The translations under genes were made by a program, and so were the position numbers. The notes under the pieces are model-generated. The model had not been told where the DNA came from and ran no database searches. It saw nothing but the letters and a program-made list of their open reading frames with translations. Shown here in pieces: positions 16,219 through 24,803 of a stretch of DNA of 64,000 nucleotides (position 1 is the first letter of the stretch; every line of letters begins with the position of its first letter). Source of the DNA: an uncultured Porphyromonadaceae bacterium (GTDB taxonomy: Bacteria > Bacteroidota > Bacteroidia > Bacteroidales > Muribaculaceae); assembly GCA_937892215.1 (NCBI GenBank), contig CALAVE010000065.1, forward strand, positions 5,686 to 69,685. Reading direction: 5' to 3'.

Positions 16219-16401
16219 TTATTTTGCCTCGCGCACCTCTACAAGGTGACGAACTACGTTTACCATTCCAAGAATTTGAGGAGTTGCCTCTTTCTCAACT
16301 TCATGATTCAATTTTCTCAGACCCAGCGCGTCAAGGGTCCTCTTCTGTTTAGCCGGACGATTAATACGGCTCTTAACCTGTTTGATTATTATCTTTGCCA
16401 T
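16219..16401 (-). CDS. rpmD: 50S ribosomal protein L30
   Basis: Small protein of 60 residues, MAKIIIKQVKSRINRPAKQKRTLDALGL onward, with the conserved NTPQILGMV-like segment (ATPQILGMVNVVRHLV). I chose the ATG at 16401 rather than the one six bases upstream because it gives the family's usual MAK start. Follows rpsE by 16 nt. Confidence 0.96.
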   Translation of the reverse strand: MAKIIIKQVKSRINRPAKQKRTLDALGLRKLNHEVEKEATPQILGMVNVVRHLVEVREAK

Positions 16402-16417
16402 AGTCAAGTACCTTTAT

Positions 16418-16936
16418 TTATCCTTTAAACACTTTCTCCACACTTATGCCGCGATAGTGAGCCACCATCTGAGGACTGCGCATCTCATCCAGAGCTGCGA
16501 TTGTAGCCTTCACTAGGTTGTGAGGATTCGACGAACCCTTCGACTTACATATCACGTCCGTGATTCCTACACTCTCCAGAACGGCACGCATAGCACCTCC
16601 GGCCTTCACTCCAGTACCCGGAGTAGCCGGCTTCATATACACGCGTGAACCGCCAAACTTAGCCTCCTGCTCGTGAGGAATCGTACCATTGTGTACCGGA
16701 ACCTTAATAAGGTTCTTCTTGGCCGACTCCACTCCCTTGGCTATTGCCGTAGTAACCTCGTTAGCTTTTCCCAAACCATAACCAATGATTCCCTTTCCGT
16801 CTCCAACAACTACTATTGCGGCAAACGTGAAAGTACGACCTCCCTTGGTCACCTTGGTCGTGCGGTTTATTGCTACCAAGCGATCCTGTAACTCTATGTC
16901 GCTTGTGGTCTTTACTCTGTTATTCTTCTTAACCAT
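16418..16936 (-). CDS. rpsE: 30S ribosomal protein S5
   Basis: Fidelity protein of the decoding region, 172 residues. Contains the dsRBD-like N-terminal part (DRLVAINRTTKVTKGGRTFTFAAIVVVGDG) and the C-terminal domain with GTGVKAGGAMRAVLE and KSKGSSNPHNLVKAT. Lies 6 nt after rplR. Confidence 0.98.
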   Translation of the reverse strand: MVKKNNRVKTTSDIELQDRLVAINRTTKVTKGGRTFTFAAIVVVGDGKGIIGYGLGKANEVTTAIAKGVESAKKNLIKVPVHNGTIPHEQEAKFGGSRVYMKPATPGTGVKAGGAMRAVLESVGITDVICKSKGSSNPHNLVKATIAALDEMRSPQMVAHYRGISVEKVFKG

Positions 16937-16942
16937 ATTCGC

Positions 16943-17284
16943 TTAAAATTTAAGACCGCCCTTGCGAGCTCCATCGGCCAGTGATTTAACTCTTCCATGG
17001 AACAGGAAACCGTTACGGTCAAACACCACGGTCTCTATCCCCGCCTCTTTTGCCTTTGCGGCTACAAGCTCGCCCACCTTAGCGGCGATTTCACTCTTTG
17101 TTCCATCTGTTATGCCCTTGCTCGATGCTGACACCAACGTATGGCCGGCAACATCATCTATCAACTGAGCATATATCTGCTTATTGCTGCGGAACACACA
17201 CAAGCGCGGACGCTCCACCGTACCGCTTATGCGGCCACGGATACGCCTCTTAATCTTATTTCGTCTTTCAATTTTAGATACCAT
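16943..17284 (-). CDS. rplR: 50S ribosomal protein L18
   Basis: 5S rRNA binding protein of 113 residues, with RRNKIKRRIRGRISGTVERPRLCVFRSNKQIYAQLIDD and the terminal FDRNGFLFHGRVKSLADGARKGGLKF. Placed between rplF and rpsE. Confidence 0.98.
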   Translation of the reverse strand: MVSKIERRNKIKRRIRGRISGTVERPRLCVFRSNKQIYAQLIDDVAGHTLVSASSKGITDGTKSEIAAKVGELVAAKAKEAGIETVVFDRNGFLFHGRVKSLADGARKGGLKF

Positions 17285-17299
17285 ATCTTTTCCTTTCTA

Positions 17300-17857
17300 T
17301 TACTTGGCTGCAGCCGATTTTCCTGACTTACGACGAATAACCTCGCCAACAAACTTAACTCCCTTGCCCTTATATGGCTCAGGCTTACGGAACGAACGAA
17401 TCTTTGCGCATATCTGACCCAGAAGCTGCTTGTCAGCACTCTCCAGAGTGATAAGCGGATTCTTGTTACGCTCAGTCTTCGCCTCAACTGTAACCTCAGG
17501 CGGCATCTTCATGTATATCACGTGGGAATAGCCCAGAGCAAGCTCCAACACATCCTTGCCCTTATTAGTGGCACGATATCCCACACCCACTATCTCAAGT
17601 TCCTTCTTGAATCCGGTGCTCACACCCACCACCATGTTGTGGATCAAAGCACGGTACAGACCATGCTGAGCACGGCTCTCGCGCTCATCGTCATGGCGGC
17701 TAACCTTAATCTCGTTGCCCTCAACCTCTACCTTCAGGCTCGGATTCAACGTCTGCTTCAGCTCACCCTTCGGACCCTTAACGGTTATCACATTGTCCTC
17801 TATCTTAACGTCCACGCCCTGAGGTATCTCGATCGGCAATTTTCCTATTCTTGACAT
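17300..17857 (-). CDS. rplF: 50S ribosomal protein L6
   Basis: Factor-binding region protein, 185 residues, with two L6 folds. Conserved SRIGKLPIEIPQGVDV at the start and the late GQICAKIRSFRKPEPYKGKGVKFVGE near the C-terminus. Follows rpsH by 16 nt. Confidence 0.98.
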   Translation of the reverse strand: MSRIGKLPIEIPQGVDVKIEDNVITVKGPKGELKQTLNPSLKVEVEGNEIKVSRHDDERESRAQHGLYRALIHNMVVGVSTGFKKELEIVGVGYRATNKGKDVLELALGYSHVIYMKMPPEVTVEAKTERNKNPLITLESADKQLLGQICAKIRSFRKPEPYKGKGVKFVGEVIRRKSGKSAAAK

Positions 17858-17873
17858 AATCTTTCCTCCTCTT

Positions 17874-18269
17874 TTAATAAACGTAACACAATACTTCGCC
17901 TCCTATCTTCTGCTCTGCGGCCGCCTTATTGGTCATAATGCCCTTAGAAGTCGACAGGATTGCGATTCCCAAACCGTTAAGAACGCGAGGCATGTCCTTG
18001 TAGCCTGCATACTGACGCAGACCCGGACGCGACACGCGGGTCAGACACTTGATAGCGCTCACGTTGTCCACACTATCATACTTCAGAGCTATCTTAATAG
18101 TTCCGCTCGGGTTGCCCTCCACGAACTTGTAATTAAGTATATAACCCTGCTCAAAGAGAATCTTCGTGATCTCTTGTTTCATTTTCGAAGAAGGGATTTC
18201 AACGACACGGTGACCGGCCTTGATCGCATTCCTCAATCTTGTTAAATAATCTGCAATTGGATCAGTCAT
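17874..18269 (-). CDS. rpsH: 30S ribosomal protein S8
   Basis: Primary binder of 16S helix 21, 131 residues. MTDPIADYLTRLRNA at the start and VLNGLGIAILSTSKGIMTNKAA near the end are diagnostic. In E. coli S8 represses the spc operon. Here it is preceded by a 136-nt structured spacer, far longer than the neighbouring gaps. Confidence 0.98.
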   Translation of the reverse strand: MTDPIADYLTRLRNAIKAGHRVVEIPSSKMKQEITKILFEQGYILNYKFVEGNPSGTIKIALKYDSVDNVSAIKCLTRVSRPGLRQYAGYKDMPRVLNGLGIAILSTSKGIMTNKAAAEQKIGGEVLCYVY

Positions 18270-18286
18270 TATTTTTCTTTCTTTAA

Positions 18287-18356
18287 ATTGATTCAGACGT
18301 TTATATCATCAGTCTTTTCTCTACAGAACATTTCCGACTCTATGCGTCCAAACAAT
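18287..18356 (-). promoter_or_regulatory. RNA structure in the rpsN-rpsH spacer, candidate S8 regulatory site
   Basis: In the mRNA sense ATTGTTTGGACG pairs with CGTCTGAA-t-CAAT, giving 12 base pairs with two G-U pairs and one bulged U. Inside it AGTC pairs with GACT, and TTCT pairs with AGAA around GTAG, separated by asymmetric internal loops. The structure ends 18 nt before the rpsH ATG. Pairing is visible in sequence; S8 binding is inference. Confidence 0.6.
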
Positions 18357-18405
18357 ATTTAATTCTTCTTTCTGTTAATTTATCTCTGTTTTCTCGCAAC
18401 TCGGA

Positions 18406-18675
18406 TTACCAACTCGCCTTCTTCACTCCCGGTATCAGACCCTGAGAGGCCATCTCACGGAAATCAATACGAGATATACCGAACTGACGCATATAACCCT
18501 TTGGGCGACCCGACATCTTGCAACGGTTGTGCAGACGAACCGGAGACGCATTGTGCGGAAGCAGCTGCAGGGCCTCATAGTCACCTGCCTTCTTCAGCTC
18601 AGCACGCTTTGCTGCATACTTTGCCACCAGACGCGCCCTCTTCACCTCACGGGCTTTCATCGATTCTTTTGCCAT
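18406..18675 (-). CDS. rpsN: 30S ribosomal protein S14 (long, zinc-free form)
   Basis: Head protein of 89 residues, with HNASPVRLHNRCKMSGRPKGYMRQFGISRI and ending GLIPGVKKASW. The length and the absence of the CXXC pairs mark the zinc-independent long form. Lies 14 nt after rplE and 136 nt before rpsH. Confidence 0.98.
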   Translation of the reverse strand: MAKESMKAREVKRARLVAKYAAKRAELKKAGDYEALQLLPHNASPVRLHNRCKMSGRPKGYMRQFGISRIDFREMASQGLIPGVKKASW

Positions 18676-18689
18676 ATCACTTCTCCTGT

Positions 18690-19241
18690 TTAATTGTTAT
18701 CAGTCTTGAACGGCAGGCCAAAGCCCTTAAGCAGAGCATAACCCTCCTCATCGGTCTTCGCGGTCGTAACGAACGTAATGTTCATTCCCGTCATCTTTGT
18801 AACACTGTCAATATTAATCTCCGGGAATATAATCTGCTCGGTAACGCCCACAGAATAGTTGCCACGGCCGTCAAGCTTGCCGTTAATTCCCTTGAAGTCA
18901 CGAATTCGGGGCAACGCTATCCTTACAAAGCGCTCCAGGAACTCATACATGCGCTCACGACGCAATGTCACGCGAACACCAACAGGCATCTTCTTACGAA
19001 CCTTGAAGTTCGCAATATCCTTGCGAGACAACGTCTGAACAGCCTTCTGGCCCGTAATTGCCGTAAGCTCAGCTATCGCTGTCTCTATTATCTTCTTGTC
19101 CTGTGTAGCATCGCCCAGACCCTCGTTAAGAACTATCTTAGTCAGGCGCGGTATCTGCATCGGCGAAGTGTAGTTGAACTGCTTCATCAATGCCGGAGCA
19201 ATCTGCTCATCATACTGTTTCTTAAGTGTTGTTGCTGCCAT
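18690..19241 (-). CDS. rplE: 50S ribosomal protein L5
   Basis: 5S rRNA binding protein of 183 residues. Contains IPRLTKIVLNEGLGDATQDKK, ALPRIRDFKGINGKLDGRGNYSVGVTEQIIFPEI and a C-terminal GMNITFVTTAKTDEEGYALLKGFG. Its start overlaps the rplX stop by one base (TAATG). Confidence 0.98.
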   Translation of the reverse strand: MAATTLKKQYDEQIAPALMKQFNYTSPMQIPRLTKIVLNEGLGDATQDKKIIETAIAELTAITGQKAVQTLSRKDIANFKVRKKMPVGVRVTLRRERMYEFLERFVRIALPRIRDFKGINGKLDGRGNYSVGVTEQIIFPEINIDSVTKMTGMNITFVTTAKTDEEGYALLKGFGLPFKTDNN

Positions 19242-19570
19242 TACTTAATCTCCTCTCCTGATTTTTTAGAATAACGTACGGTCTTTCCATTCTCATCCTT
19301 GCGGCGGCCTATGCGGGTCGGCTTAGCTTCCTTTCCACTCTTCGGATCCACCAGGTTCAAGTTCGACAAATGTATCGGAGCCTCCACCTCTATAATGCCT
19401 CCCTGAGGATTCTTAGCATTCGGCTTCGTGCTCTTCTTCACCTTGTTGACACCCTCCACTACTGCACGGTACTTGCTTACTTCTACCTTCAGCACACGAC
19501 CGGTCTTACCCTTGTCGTCACCACTCAGCACATAGACGATATCACCTTTCTTTATGTGTAACTTAGTCAT
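19241..19570 (-). CDS. rplX: 50S ribosomal protein L24
   Basis: Assembly initiator of the large subunit, 109 residues. KOW motif KKGDIVYVLSGDDKGKTGRVLKV near the N-terminus and HLSNLNLVDPKSGKEAKPTRIG later identify it. Terminates in a one-base overlap with rplE. Confidence 0.98.
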   Translation of the reverse strand: MTKLHIKKGDIVYVLSGDDKGKTGRVLKVEVSKYRAVVEGVNKVKKSTKPNAKNPQGGIIEVEAPIHLSNLNLVDPKSGKEAKPTRIGRRKDENGKTVRYSKKSGEEIK

Positions 19571-19589
19571 TTCTGAATCTTTTAATTTG

Positions 19590-19955
19590 TTATAGTACTT
19601 CTGGTGCTAACGACACAATCTTCATGTTTGTCGCACGCAACTCGCGAGCAACAGGACCGAAAATACGTGTCCCACGCAACTCTCCTGTGTTGGTCAGCAA
19701 CACACACGCATTGTCGTCGAAACGAATGTATGACCCGTCCTGACGGCGAATCTCCTTCTTCGTCCTTACAACAACCGCACGCGATACTGTGCCCTTCTTC
19801 ACATCCGATGACGGAATCGCATTCTTCACCGTAACAACTATCACGTCGCCAACCGATGCATAACGACGACCCGTACCGCCCAGAACACGGATGCATAACA
19901 CCTCGCGTGCTCCACTGTTATCGGCCACTGTCAGTCTACTTTCTGTCTGTATCAT
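19590..19955 (-). CDS. rplN: 50S ribosomal protein L14
   Basis: 121-residue protein at the subunit interface. MIQTESRLTVADNSGAREVLCIRVLGG and the terminal IVSLAPEVL are diagnostic. Separated from rpsQ by 2 nt. Confidence 0.98.
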   Translation of the reverse strand: MIQTESRLTVADNSGAREVLCIRVLGGTGRRYASVGDVIVVTVKNAIPSSDVKKGTVSRAVVVRTKKEIRRQDGSYIRFDDNACVLLTNTGELRGTRIFGPVARELRATNMKIVSLAPEVL

Positions 19956-19957
19956 AA

Positions 19958-20215
19958 TTACTTAGCCTTTTCGATGATTTCTACTAATCTCCATCTCTTT
20001 GTCTTACTCAAAGGACGGGTCTCCATCAAGCGGACGGTATCGCCCACATTGCACTCGTTCTTCTCGTCATGAGCATGGTACTTCTTCGTCTTGTTCACGA
20101 ACTTACCATATATGGGGTGCTTCTCCTTCCACTTCACCATTACAGTGATCGTCTTGTCAGATTTGTTGCTCGAAACAACCCCAATCCTCTCTTTTCTTAA
20201 ATTTCTTTCTTCCAT
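19958..20215 (-). CDS. rpsQ: 30S ribosomal protein S17
   Basis: Primary 16S binder of 85 residues with an OB fold: RKERIGVVSSNKSDKTITVMVKWKEKHPIYGKF and GDTVRLMETRPLSKTKRWRLVEI. Lies between rpmC and rplN. Confidence 0.98.
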   Translation of the reverse strand: MEERNLRKERIGVVSSNKSDKTITVMVKWKEKHPIYGKFVNKTKKYHAHDEKNECNVGDTVRLMETRPLSKTKRWRLVEIIEKAK

Positions 20216-20228
20216 TTCTCAATCGGGA

Positions 20229-20426
20229 TTACTTAATGTTTAATTCGCGGGCACGAATCTCTGTCTTGATTCGAGCTATCTCCTTGCGGTCACGGGTTAT
20301 CTTCGCGGGATTGTCAAGGGGCGAAATTGAATGCTGAATCTTCTCCTGAACATACTCCTTCTCAGCCACCTCTAAGCGCTCACGAAGTTCCTTGTCGCTC
20401 AGTTCTCTTAATTCTTCTTTTTTCAT
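20229..20426 (-). CDS. rpmC: 50S ribosomal protein L29
   Basis: Exit-tunnel protein of 65 residues, mostly helical: MKKEELRELSDKELRERLEVAEKEYV and ARIKTEIRARELN. An upstream ATG would add seven residues, but MKKEE is the normal family start and leaves a 21-nt gap to rplP. Confidence 0.96.
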   Translation of the reverse strand: MKKEELRELSDKELRERLEVAEKEYVQEKIQHSISPLDNPAKITRDRKEIARIKTEIRARELNIK

Positions 20427-20447
20427 TGCTTTCTCCTTTCTTAACAA

Positions 20448-20882
20448 TTACACGTTCTGACTCGGATCATAGTCGCGACGGATAAGGAACTTTGTCTTCA
20501 CCGGCAACTTCTGAGCTGCAAGACGCAAAGCCTCCTTCGCAATCTCAAAACTCACACCATCCACTTCTATCAATACTCGGCCTGGGAATACAGGGGCAAC
20601 ATATCCTGCCACATCTCCTTTTCCCTTACCCATACGCACGTCGGCCGGCTTACGGGTAATTGGCTTGTCAGGGAATATCCTTATCCAGATGTTTCCTTCA
20701 CGCTGCATGTAACGTGTCACCGCAACACGCGCTGCCTCTATCTGCTGAGCAGTTATCCACTTTGCCTCAAGCGTCTTGATGCCGAATGAGCCAAAAGCCA
20801 ACTGGTTACCGCGCTTCGAATACTTGCGAACACGGCCGTCAGACGGGCGACGATATCTTAATCTTCTTGGTTGTTGTAACAT
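20448..20882 (-). CDS. rplP: 50S ribosomal protein L16
   Basis: A-site/central protuberance protein of 144 residues: MLQQPRRLRYRRPSDGRVRKYSKRGNQLAFGSFGIK, RIFPDKPITRKPADVRMGKGKGDVAGYV. Normal length and position after rpsC. Confidence 0.98.
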   Translation of the reverse strand: MLQQPRRLRYRRPSDGRVRKYSKRGNQLAFGSFGIKTLEAKWITAQQIEAARVAVTRYMQREGNIWIRIFPDKPITRKPADVRMGKGKGDVAGYVAPVFPGRVLIEVDGVSFEIAKEALRLAAQKLPVKTKFLIRRDYDPSQNV

Positions 20883-20896
20883 TTTCTCTCAGTTTT

Positions 20897-21631
20897 TTAA
20901 CGGTTGTTCTTCTTGTTTCTGAAACCTCCACGACGCTCACGCTGGCCTCCGCCATTCTGACGACGATCGTTATTGTTCTGAACCAGATTCGGAGCCAGGT
21001 CACGCTTGCCGTAAACCTCACCGCGGCAAATCCAAACCTTAACGCCTATCAGACCCACCTTAGTCAAAGCAGGAACCAGAGCGTAGTCTATGTCAGCACG
21101 AAGCGTATGAAGAGGGGTACGACCCTCCTTGAACATCTCAGAACGTGCCATCTCAGCACCATTCAGACGTCCACTTATCTGGATCTTTATGCCCTCAGCT
21201 CCCTGACGGATAGCACTTGCTATCGCCATCTTCACGGCACGACGGTAAGCCACCTTGCCCTCAATCTGATGAGCTATAGTGTTCGCCACAATCACTGCAT
21301 CTACCTCAGGACGCTTCACCTCATAAATGTTAATCTGAACTTCCTTGTCAGTCACCTTCTTCAACTCTTCCTTAAGCTTGTCAACGTCCTGACCACCCTT
21401 CCCGATAATCATTCCCGGGCGGCTCGTGCAGATCGTGATCGTCACAAGCTTCAGTGTGCGCTCTATCACTATGCGTGATACACTAGCATTCGAAAGTCGT
21501 ACTTCCAAATACTTACGAATCTTACTGTCTTCAAGCAAAGTATCGCCATAATTGCTGCCTCCGTACCAGTTCGAATCCCAGCCACGGATTACACCTAAAC
21601 GATTGCTGATTGGATTAACTTTCTGTCCCAT
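20897..21631 (-). CDS. rpsC: 30S ribosomal protein S3
   Basis: mRNA entry tunnel protein of 244 residues. Contains the KH domain segment RPGMIIGKGGQDVDKLKEEL and the C-terminal GAEGIKIQISGRLNGAEMARSE and LIGVKVWICRGEVYGKRD. A basic, Asn/Gly/Arg-rich tail (NNNDRRQNGGGQRERRGG) ends the protein. Starts 6 nt after rplV. Confidence 0.98.
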   Translation of the reverse strand: MGQKVNPISNRLGVIRGWDSNWYGGSNYGDTLLEDSKIRKYLEVRLSNASVSRIVIERTLKLVTITICTSRPGMIIGKGGQDVDKLKEELKKVTDKEVQINIYEVKRPEVDAVIVANTIAHQIEGKVAYRRAVKMAIASAIRQGAEGIKIQISGRLNGAEMARSEMFKEGRTPLHTLRADIDYALVPALTKVGLIGVKVWICRGEVYGKRDLAPNLVQNNNDRRQNGGGQRERRGGFRNKKNNR

Positions 21632-21637
21632 ACCTCT

Positions 21638-22048
21638 TTATTCGTTATTAGCGTTACTTTCTATGCGTTCCACCTGAAGCGTTACATGATTCGAACGTTT
21701 GCGAATCCTGTAGCCGCGACCCTGAGGAGCCGGACGAAGACGCTTCAGCATTGGAGCTGCATCTACCTTGATCTCTTTAATATAAAGCACTCCGCTCTCG
21801 GCCTTCTCGCCATTCTTCTGCTCCCAGTTAGAGATAGCACTCTTCAACAGCTTCTCAACCGGCTTTGCGGCATGCTTGCTCGAAAAATGAAGTAATCCCA
21901 GTGCCTTGAATACCTCCACACCACGAACCATGTCTGCAACAAGACGCATCTTGCGCGGTGAACTCGGCTCATTGCGCAGAACGGCATAGCTCCTCAATGC
22001 ACGAGCTTCCTGCAATTTCTTCGCTGATTCTCTTTTTCTTTTACCCAT
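21638..22048 (-). CDS. rplV: 50S ribosomal protein L22
   Basis: Exit-tunnel protein of 136 residues: NEPSSPRKMRLVADMVRGVEVFKAL, and the tunnel loop region MLKRLRPAPQGRGYRIRKRSNHV. Macrolide contact loop appears intact. 43 nt after rpsS. Confidence 0.98.
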   Translation of the reverse strand: MGKRKRESAKKLQEARALRSYAVLRNEPSSPRKMRLVADMVRGVEVFKALGLLHFSSKHAAKPVEKLLKSAISNWEQKNGEKAESGVLYIKEIKVDAAPMLKRLRPAPQGRGYRIRKRSNHVTLQVERIESNANNE

Positions 22049-22091
22049 TGTATTTAATCCTTTTTTATTCTGTTAGTGTTTCCCGGGCCCA

Positions 22092-22358
22092 TTATTTGTT
22101 GTTGCCGCTGTGACCACGGAAAGTACGCGTCGGGGCAAACTCACCCAGCTTGTGACCTACCATGTTCTCAGTTACATACACGGGAATGAACTTATTTCCA
22201 TTGTGAACCGCAAATGTGTGACCTACGAACTCAGGCGATATCATCGAAGCACGCGACCATGTCTTTATCACGCTCTTCTTCCCGCTCTCATTCATAGCGT
22301 CAACCTTCTTCTCCAGCTTCACACTGATATATGGGCCTTTTTTTAATGAACGACTCAT
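22092..22358 (-). CDS. rpsS: 30S ribosomal protein S19
   Basis: Head protein of 88 residues: MSRSLKKGPYISVKLEKKVDAMN, IKTWSRASMISPEFVGHTFAVHNGNKFIPVYVTENMVGHKLGEFAPTR. Follows rplB by 20 nt. Confidence 0.98.
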   Translation of the reverse strand: MSRSLKKGPYISVKLEKKVDAMNESGKKSVIKTWSRASMISPEFVGHTFAVHNGNKFIPVYVTENMVGHKLGEFAPTRTFRGHSGNNK

Positions 22359-22378
22359 AAATTTAACTTTTAATCAAA

Positions 22379-23203
22379 TTACTTCTTCCTTCTTTCAATT
22401 ATATACTTCGAAGACTGCTTCTTGGGACGACGGGTCTTCAAACCCTTTGCGTAAAGACCTGTGCGAGAACGCGGATGGCCTCCCGACTGACGACCTTCAC
22501 CACCACCCATCGGGTGATCCACTGGGTTCATAACCACACCACGGTTGTGAGGACGACGACCAAGCCAGCGCGAACGTCCGGCCTTTCCCGACTGCTCCAA
22601 TGCGTGATCCGAATTTCCTACCACTCCTACGGTAGCACGGCAAGTCCCAAGCACTTTACGCGTCTCACCGCTAGGCAACTTCACTATCGCGTAGTCACCG
22701 TCGCGCGACGTCAATTGAGCGAATGTTCCGGCACTGCGAGCCATACTCGCGCCCTGTCCCGGACGTAATTCGATGTTGTGAATTAAAGTACCAACAGGAA
22801 TGTTCTTAAGTGGAAGCGCGTTTCCCACTTCGGGGGCCACGTTCTCACCGCTTTCAACTGTAGCGCCAACTTCCAGTCCGTTGGGTGCAATCATATAAGC
22901 TTTCAAGCCATCTTTGTAATAAAGCAACGCAATGCGAGCCGAACGGTTAGGATCGTACTCTATCGTCTTTACTACTGCTGGCACACCGTCATGATTCCTC
23001 TTGAAGTCTATCAAACGATACTTGCGCCTGTGACCGCCTCCTCTGTAACGAGTAGTCCTGTGACCCTCACTGTTGCGACCACCGGTACTGCGCTTGCCGA
23101 CTACGAGAGATTTCTCTGGTGTACTGGTTGTAATGTTGTCAAATACACCAATAATCTTGTGTCTTTGCCCCGGTGTTGTGGGCTTCAATTTTCTTACTGC
23201 CAT
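22379..23203 (-). CDS. rplB: 50S ribosomal protein L2
   Basis: Peptidyl transferase centre protein of 274 residues. MAVRKLKPTTPGQRHKI at the start, GDYAIVKLPSGETRKVLGTCRATVG and the conserved C-terminal VVMNPVDHPMGGGEGRQSGGHPRSRTG with the essential His. Complete and typical. Confidence 0.98.
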   Translation of the reverse strand: MAVRKLKPTTPGQRHKIIGVFDNITTSTPEKSLVVGKRSTGGRNSEGHRTTRYRGGGHRRKYRLIDFKRNHDGVPAVVKTIEYDPNRSARIALLYYKDGLKAYMIAPNGLEVGATVESGENVAPEVGNALPLKNIPVGTLIHNIELRPGQGASMARSAGTFAQLTSRDGDYAIVKLPSGETRKVLGTCRATVGVVGNSDHALEQSGKAGRSRWLGRRPHNRGVVMNPVDHPMGGGEGRQSGGHPRSRTGLYAKGLKTRRPKKQSSKYIIERRKK

Positions 23204-23209
23204 TTTTTA

Positions 23210-23500
23210 TTAAATATTACTATAGAAATCAATGCTTTGTCCCTCTGCAAGGGTTACTACGGCCTTCTTGAACGACGGCATCTTGCCGCGAACCAAGCCG
23301 GCCTTCGTGTAACGCTGCTTACGCTTCCCGTCGTAGTTAACTGTGTTAACCGACACCACCTTCACGTCGTACAGTTTCTCCACCAAGTCCTTAATCTGAT
23401 ACTTGTTCGCGCACGGAGATACCCTGAAGGTATAACGGCCCGTCTTTTCACTGACTGCATTCGCCTTCTCAGTTACGATTGGTCTGATTGTTATATCCAT
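23210..23500 (-). CDS. rplW: 50S ribosomal protein L23
   Basis: Exit-site protein and docking point for trigger factor and SRP, 96 residues: IRPIVTEKANAVSEKTGRYTFRVSPCANKYQIKDLVEKLYDVKVVSVNT. Lies between rplD and rplB. Confidence 0.98.
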   Translation of the reverse strand: MDITIRPIVTEKANAVSEKTGRYTFRVSPCANKYQIKDLVEKLYDVKVVSVNTVNYDGKRKQRYTKAGLVRGKMPSFKKAVVTLAEGQSIDFYSNI

Positions 23501-23516
23501 TTGTTACCTCCTTTTC

Positions 23517-24140
23517 TTAAAATTTGTTCAGTACTTCCACACTGCTCTCGGTCAGCAACAGCTTCTTGTTGTCAAGAATAGAATACGTGTTCAGGTCACG
23601 AGCCGTCATCAGACGCACACCAGGCACGTTGCGGCACGACAGATACACATTCTCACGCTTGTCAGCAAGTACCAGCGTTACCTTCTGATAGAGAACATTC
23701 AGACCCTTAGCCACGGCCACATACTCCTTAGTGCGAGGTGCAGCGAAATCAAAGTCCTCAACAACCATAATCTGGTTCTGCTGAGCTTTGAATGTCAGCG
23801 CGGAGCGGCGAGCAAGTGCCTTCATCTTCTTGTTCAACTTGAAAGAATAGTTGCGGGGACGAGGACCAAACACACGACCTCCACCACGAAGCAGCGGCGA
23901 GTTAATGTCACCGTGACGAGCACCGCCTCCACCCTTCTGGCGGCCGAGCTTCTTCGTCGAACCCGATATCTCACTTCTTTCCTTCGACTTATGAGTACCC
24001 TGACGCTTGTTGGCCAAGTACTGCTTCACATCCAGGTAAACCACGTGCTCGTTGGGAGTCTCAAGGCCAAATACCTCGTCGTTCAACGTCACTTTCTTAC
24101 CGGTGTCTTCTCCTTTTATGTTATATACAGCGAGTTCCAT
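23517..24140 (-). CDS. rplD: 50S ribosomal protein L4
   Basis: Tunnel constriction protein of 207 residues with KERSEISGSTKKLGRQKGGGGARHGDINSPLLRGGGRVFGPRPR as the central loop. In E. coli L4 represses the S10 operon, but no long leader precedes rpsJ or rplC here. Start overlaps the rplC stop by one base. Confidence 0.98.
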   Translation of the reverse strand: MELAVYNIKGEDTGKKVTLNDEVFGLETPNEHVVYLDVKQYLANKRQGTHKSKERSEISGSTKKLGRQKGGGGARHGDINSPLLRGGGRVFGPRPRNYSFKLNKKMKALARRSALTFKAQQNQIMVVEDFDFAAPRTKEYVAVAKGLNVLYQKVTLVLADKRENVYLSCRNVPGVRLMTARDLNTYSILDNKKLLLTESSVEVLNKF

Positions 24141-24757
24141 TATTTCACTATTGATAAGATTGAACCTTTACTGCCGGGCACAGAACCCTTCACAATAAGA
24201 AGGTTGTTCTCCGGCAACACTTTAATAATCTGCAAGTTCTGAACGGTTACACGCTCACTGCCCATGTGGCCAGCCATACGCATTCCCTTGAACACCTTTG
24301 CAGGATAAGAACAGGCTCCTATCGAACCGGGAGCACGATAACGGTCGTCCTGACCATGAGTCTTCTGACCTACACCGCCGAATCCATGACGCTTAACAAC
24401 GCCCTGAAATCCTTTTCCCTTCGACACACCTATCACGTCAACAAACGATTCGCCCGCAAAGAAATCCACCGTAATGGTTTCCCCGGCATGGTGCTCGCCT
24501 TCAAATCCTTTGAACTCGGCCAAGTGGCGCTGTGGCTTCACTCCGGCTTTCTTGAAATGACCTGCCTCCGGCTTCGTCGTGTGCTTGTCTTTCTTCTCCT
24601 CGAAACCAAGCTGAAGAGCCTCATAGCCGTCTTTTTCAAGAGTCTTAACCTGAGTAACTACACAAGGACCTACTTCGATAACAGTGCACGGCACATTCTT
24701 GCCGTCGGCACTGAACACGGATGTCATTCCGATTTTCTTTCCTAATAATCCTGGCAT
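24140..24757 (-). CDS. rplC: 50S ribosomal protein L3
   Basis: Early assembly protein of 205 residues: MPGLLGKKIGMTSVFSADGK, VIGVSKGKGFQGVVKRHGFGGVGQKTHGQDDRYRAPGSIGA. The Gln of the HGQ segment region, methylated in some bacteria, is present. 46 nt after rpsJ. Confidence 0.98.
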   Translation of the reverse strand: MPGLLGKKIGMTSVFSADGKNVPCTVIEVGPCVVTQVKTLEKDGYEALQLGFEEKKDKHTTKPEAGHFKKAGVKPQRHLAEFKGFEGEHHAGETITVDFFAGESFVDVIGVSKGKGFQGVVKRHGFGGVGQKTHGQDDRYRAPGSIGACSYPAKVFKGMRMAGHMGSERVTVQNLQIIKVLPENNLLIVKGSVPGSKGSILSIVK

Positions 24758-24803
24758 TTCTCTAAATTTTTAATTAAACTTCTTTTCTTAGTAAATCGCA
24801 TTA

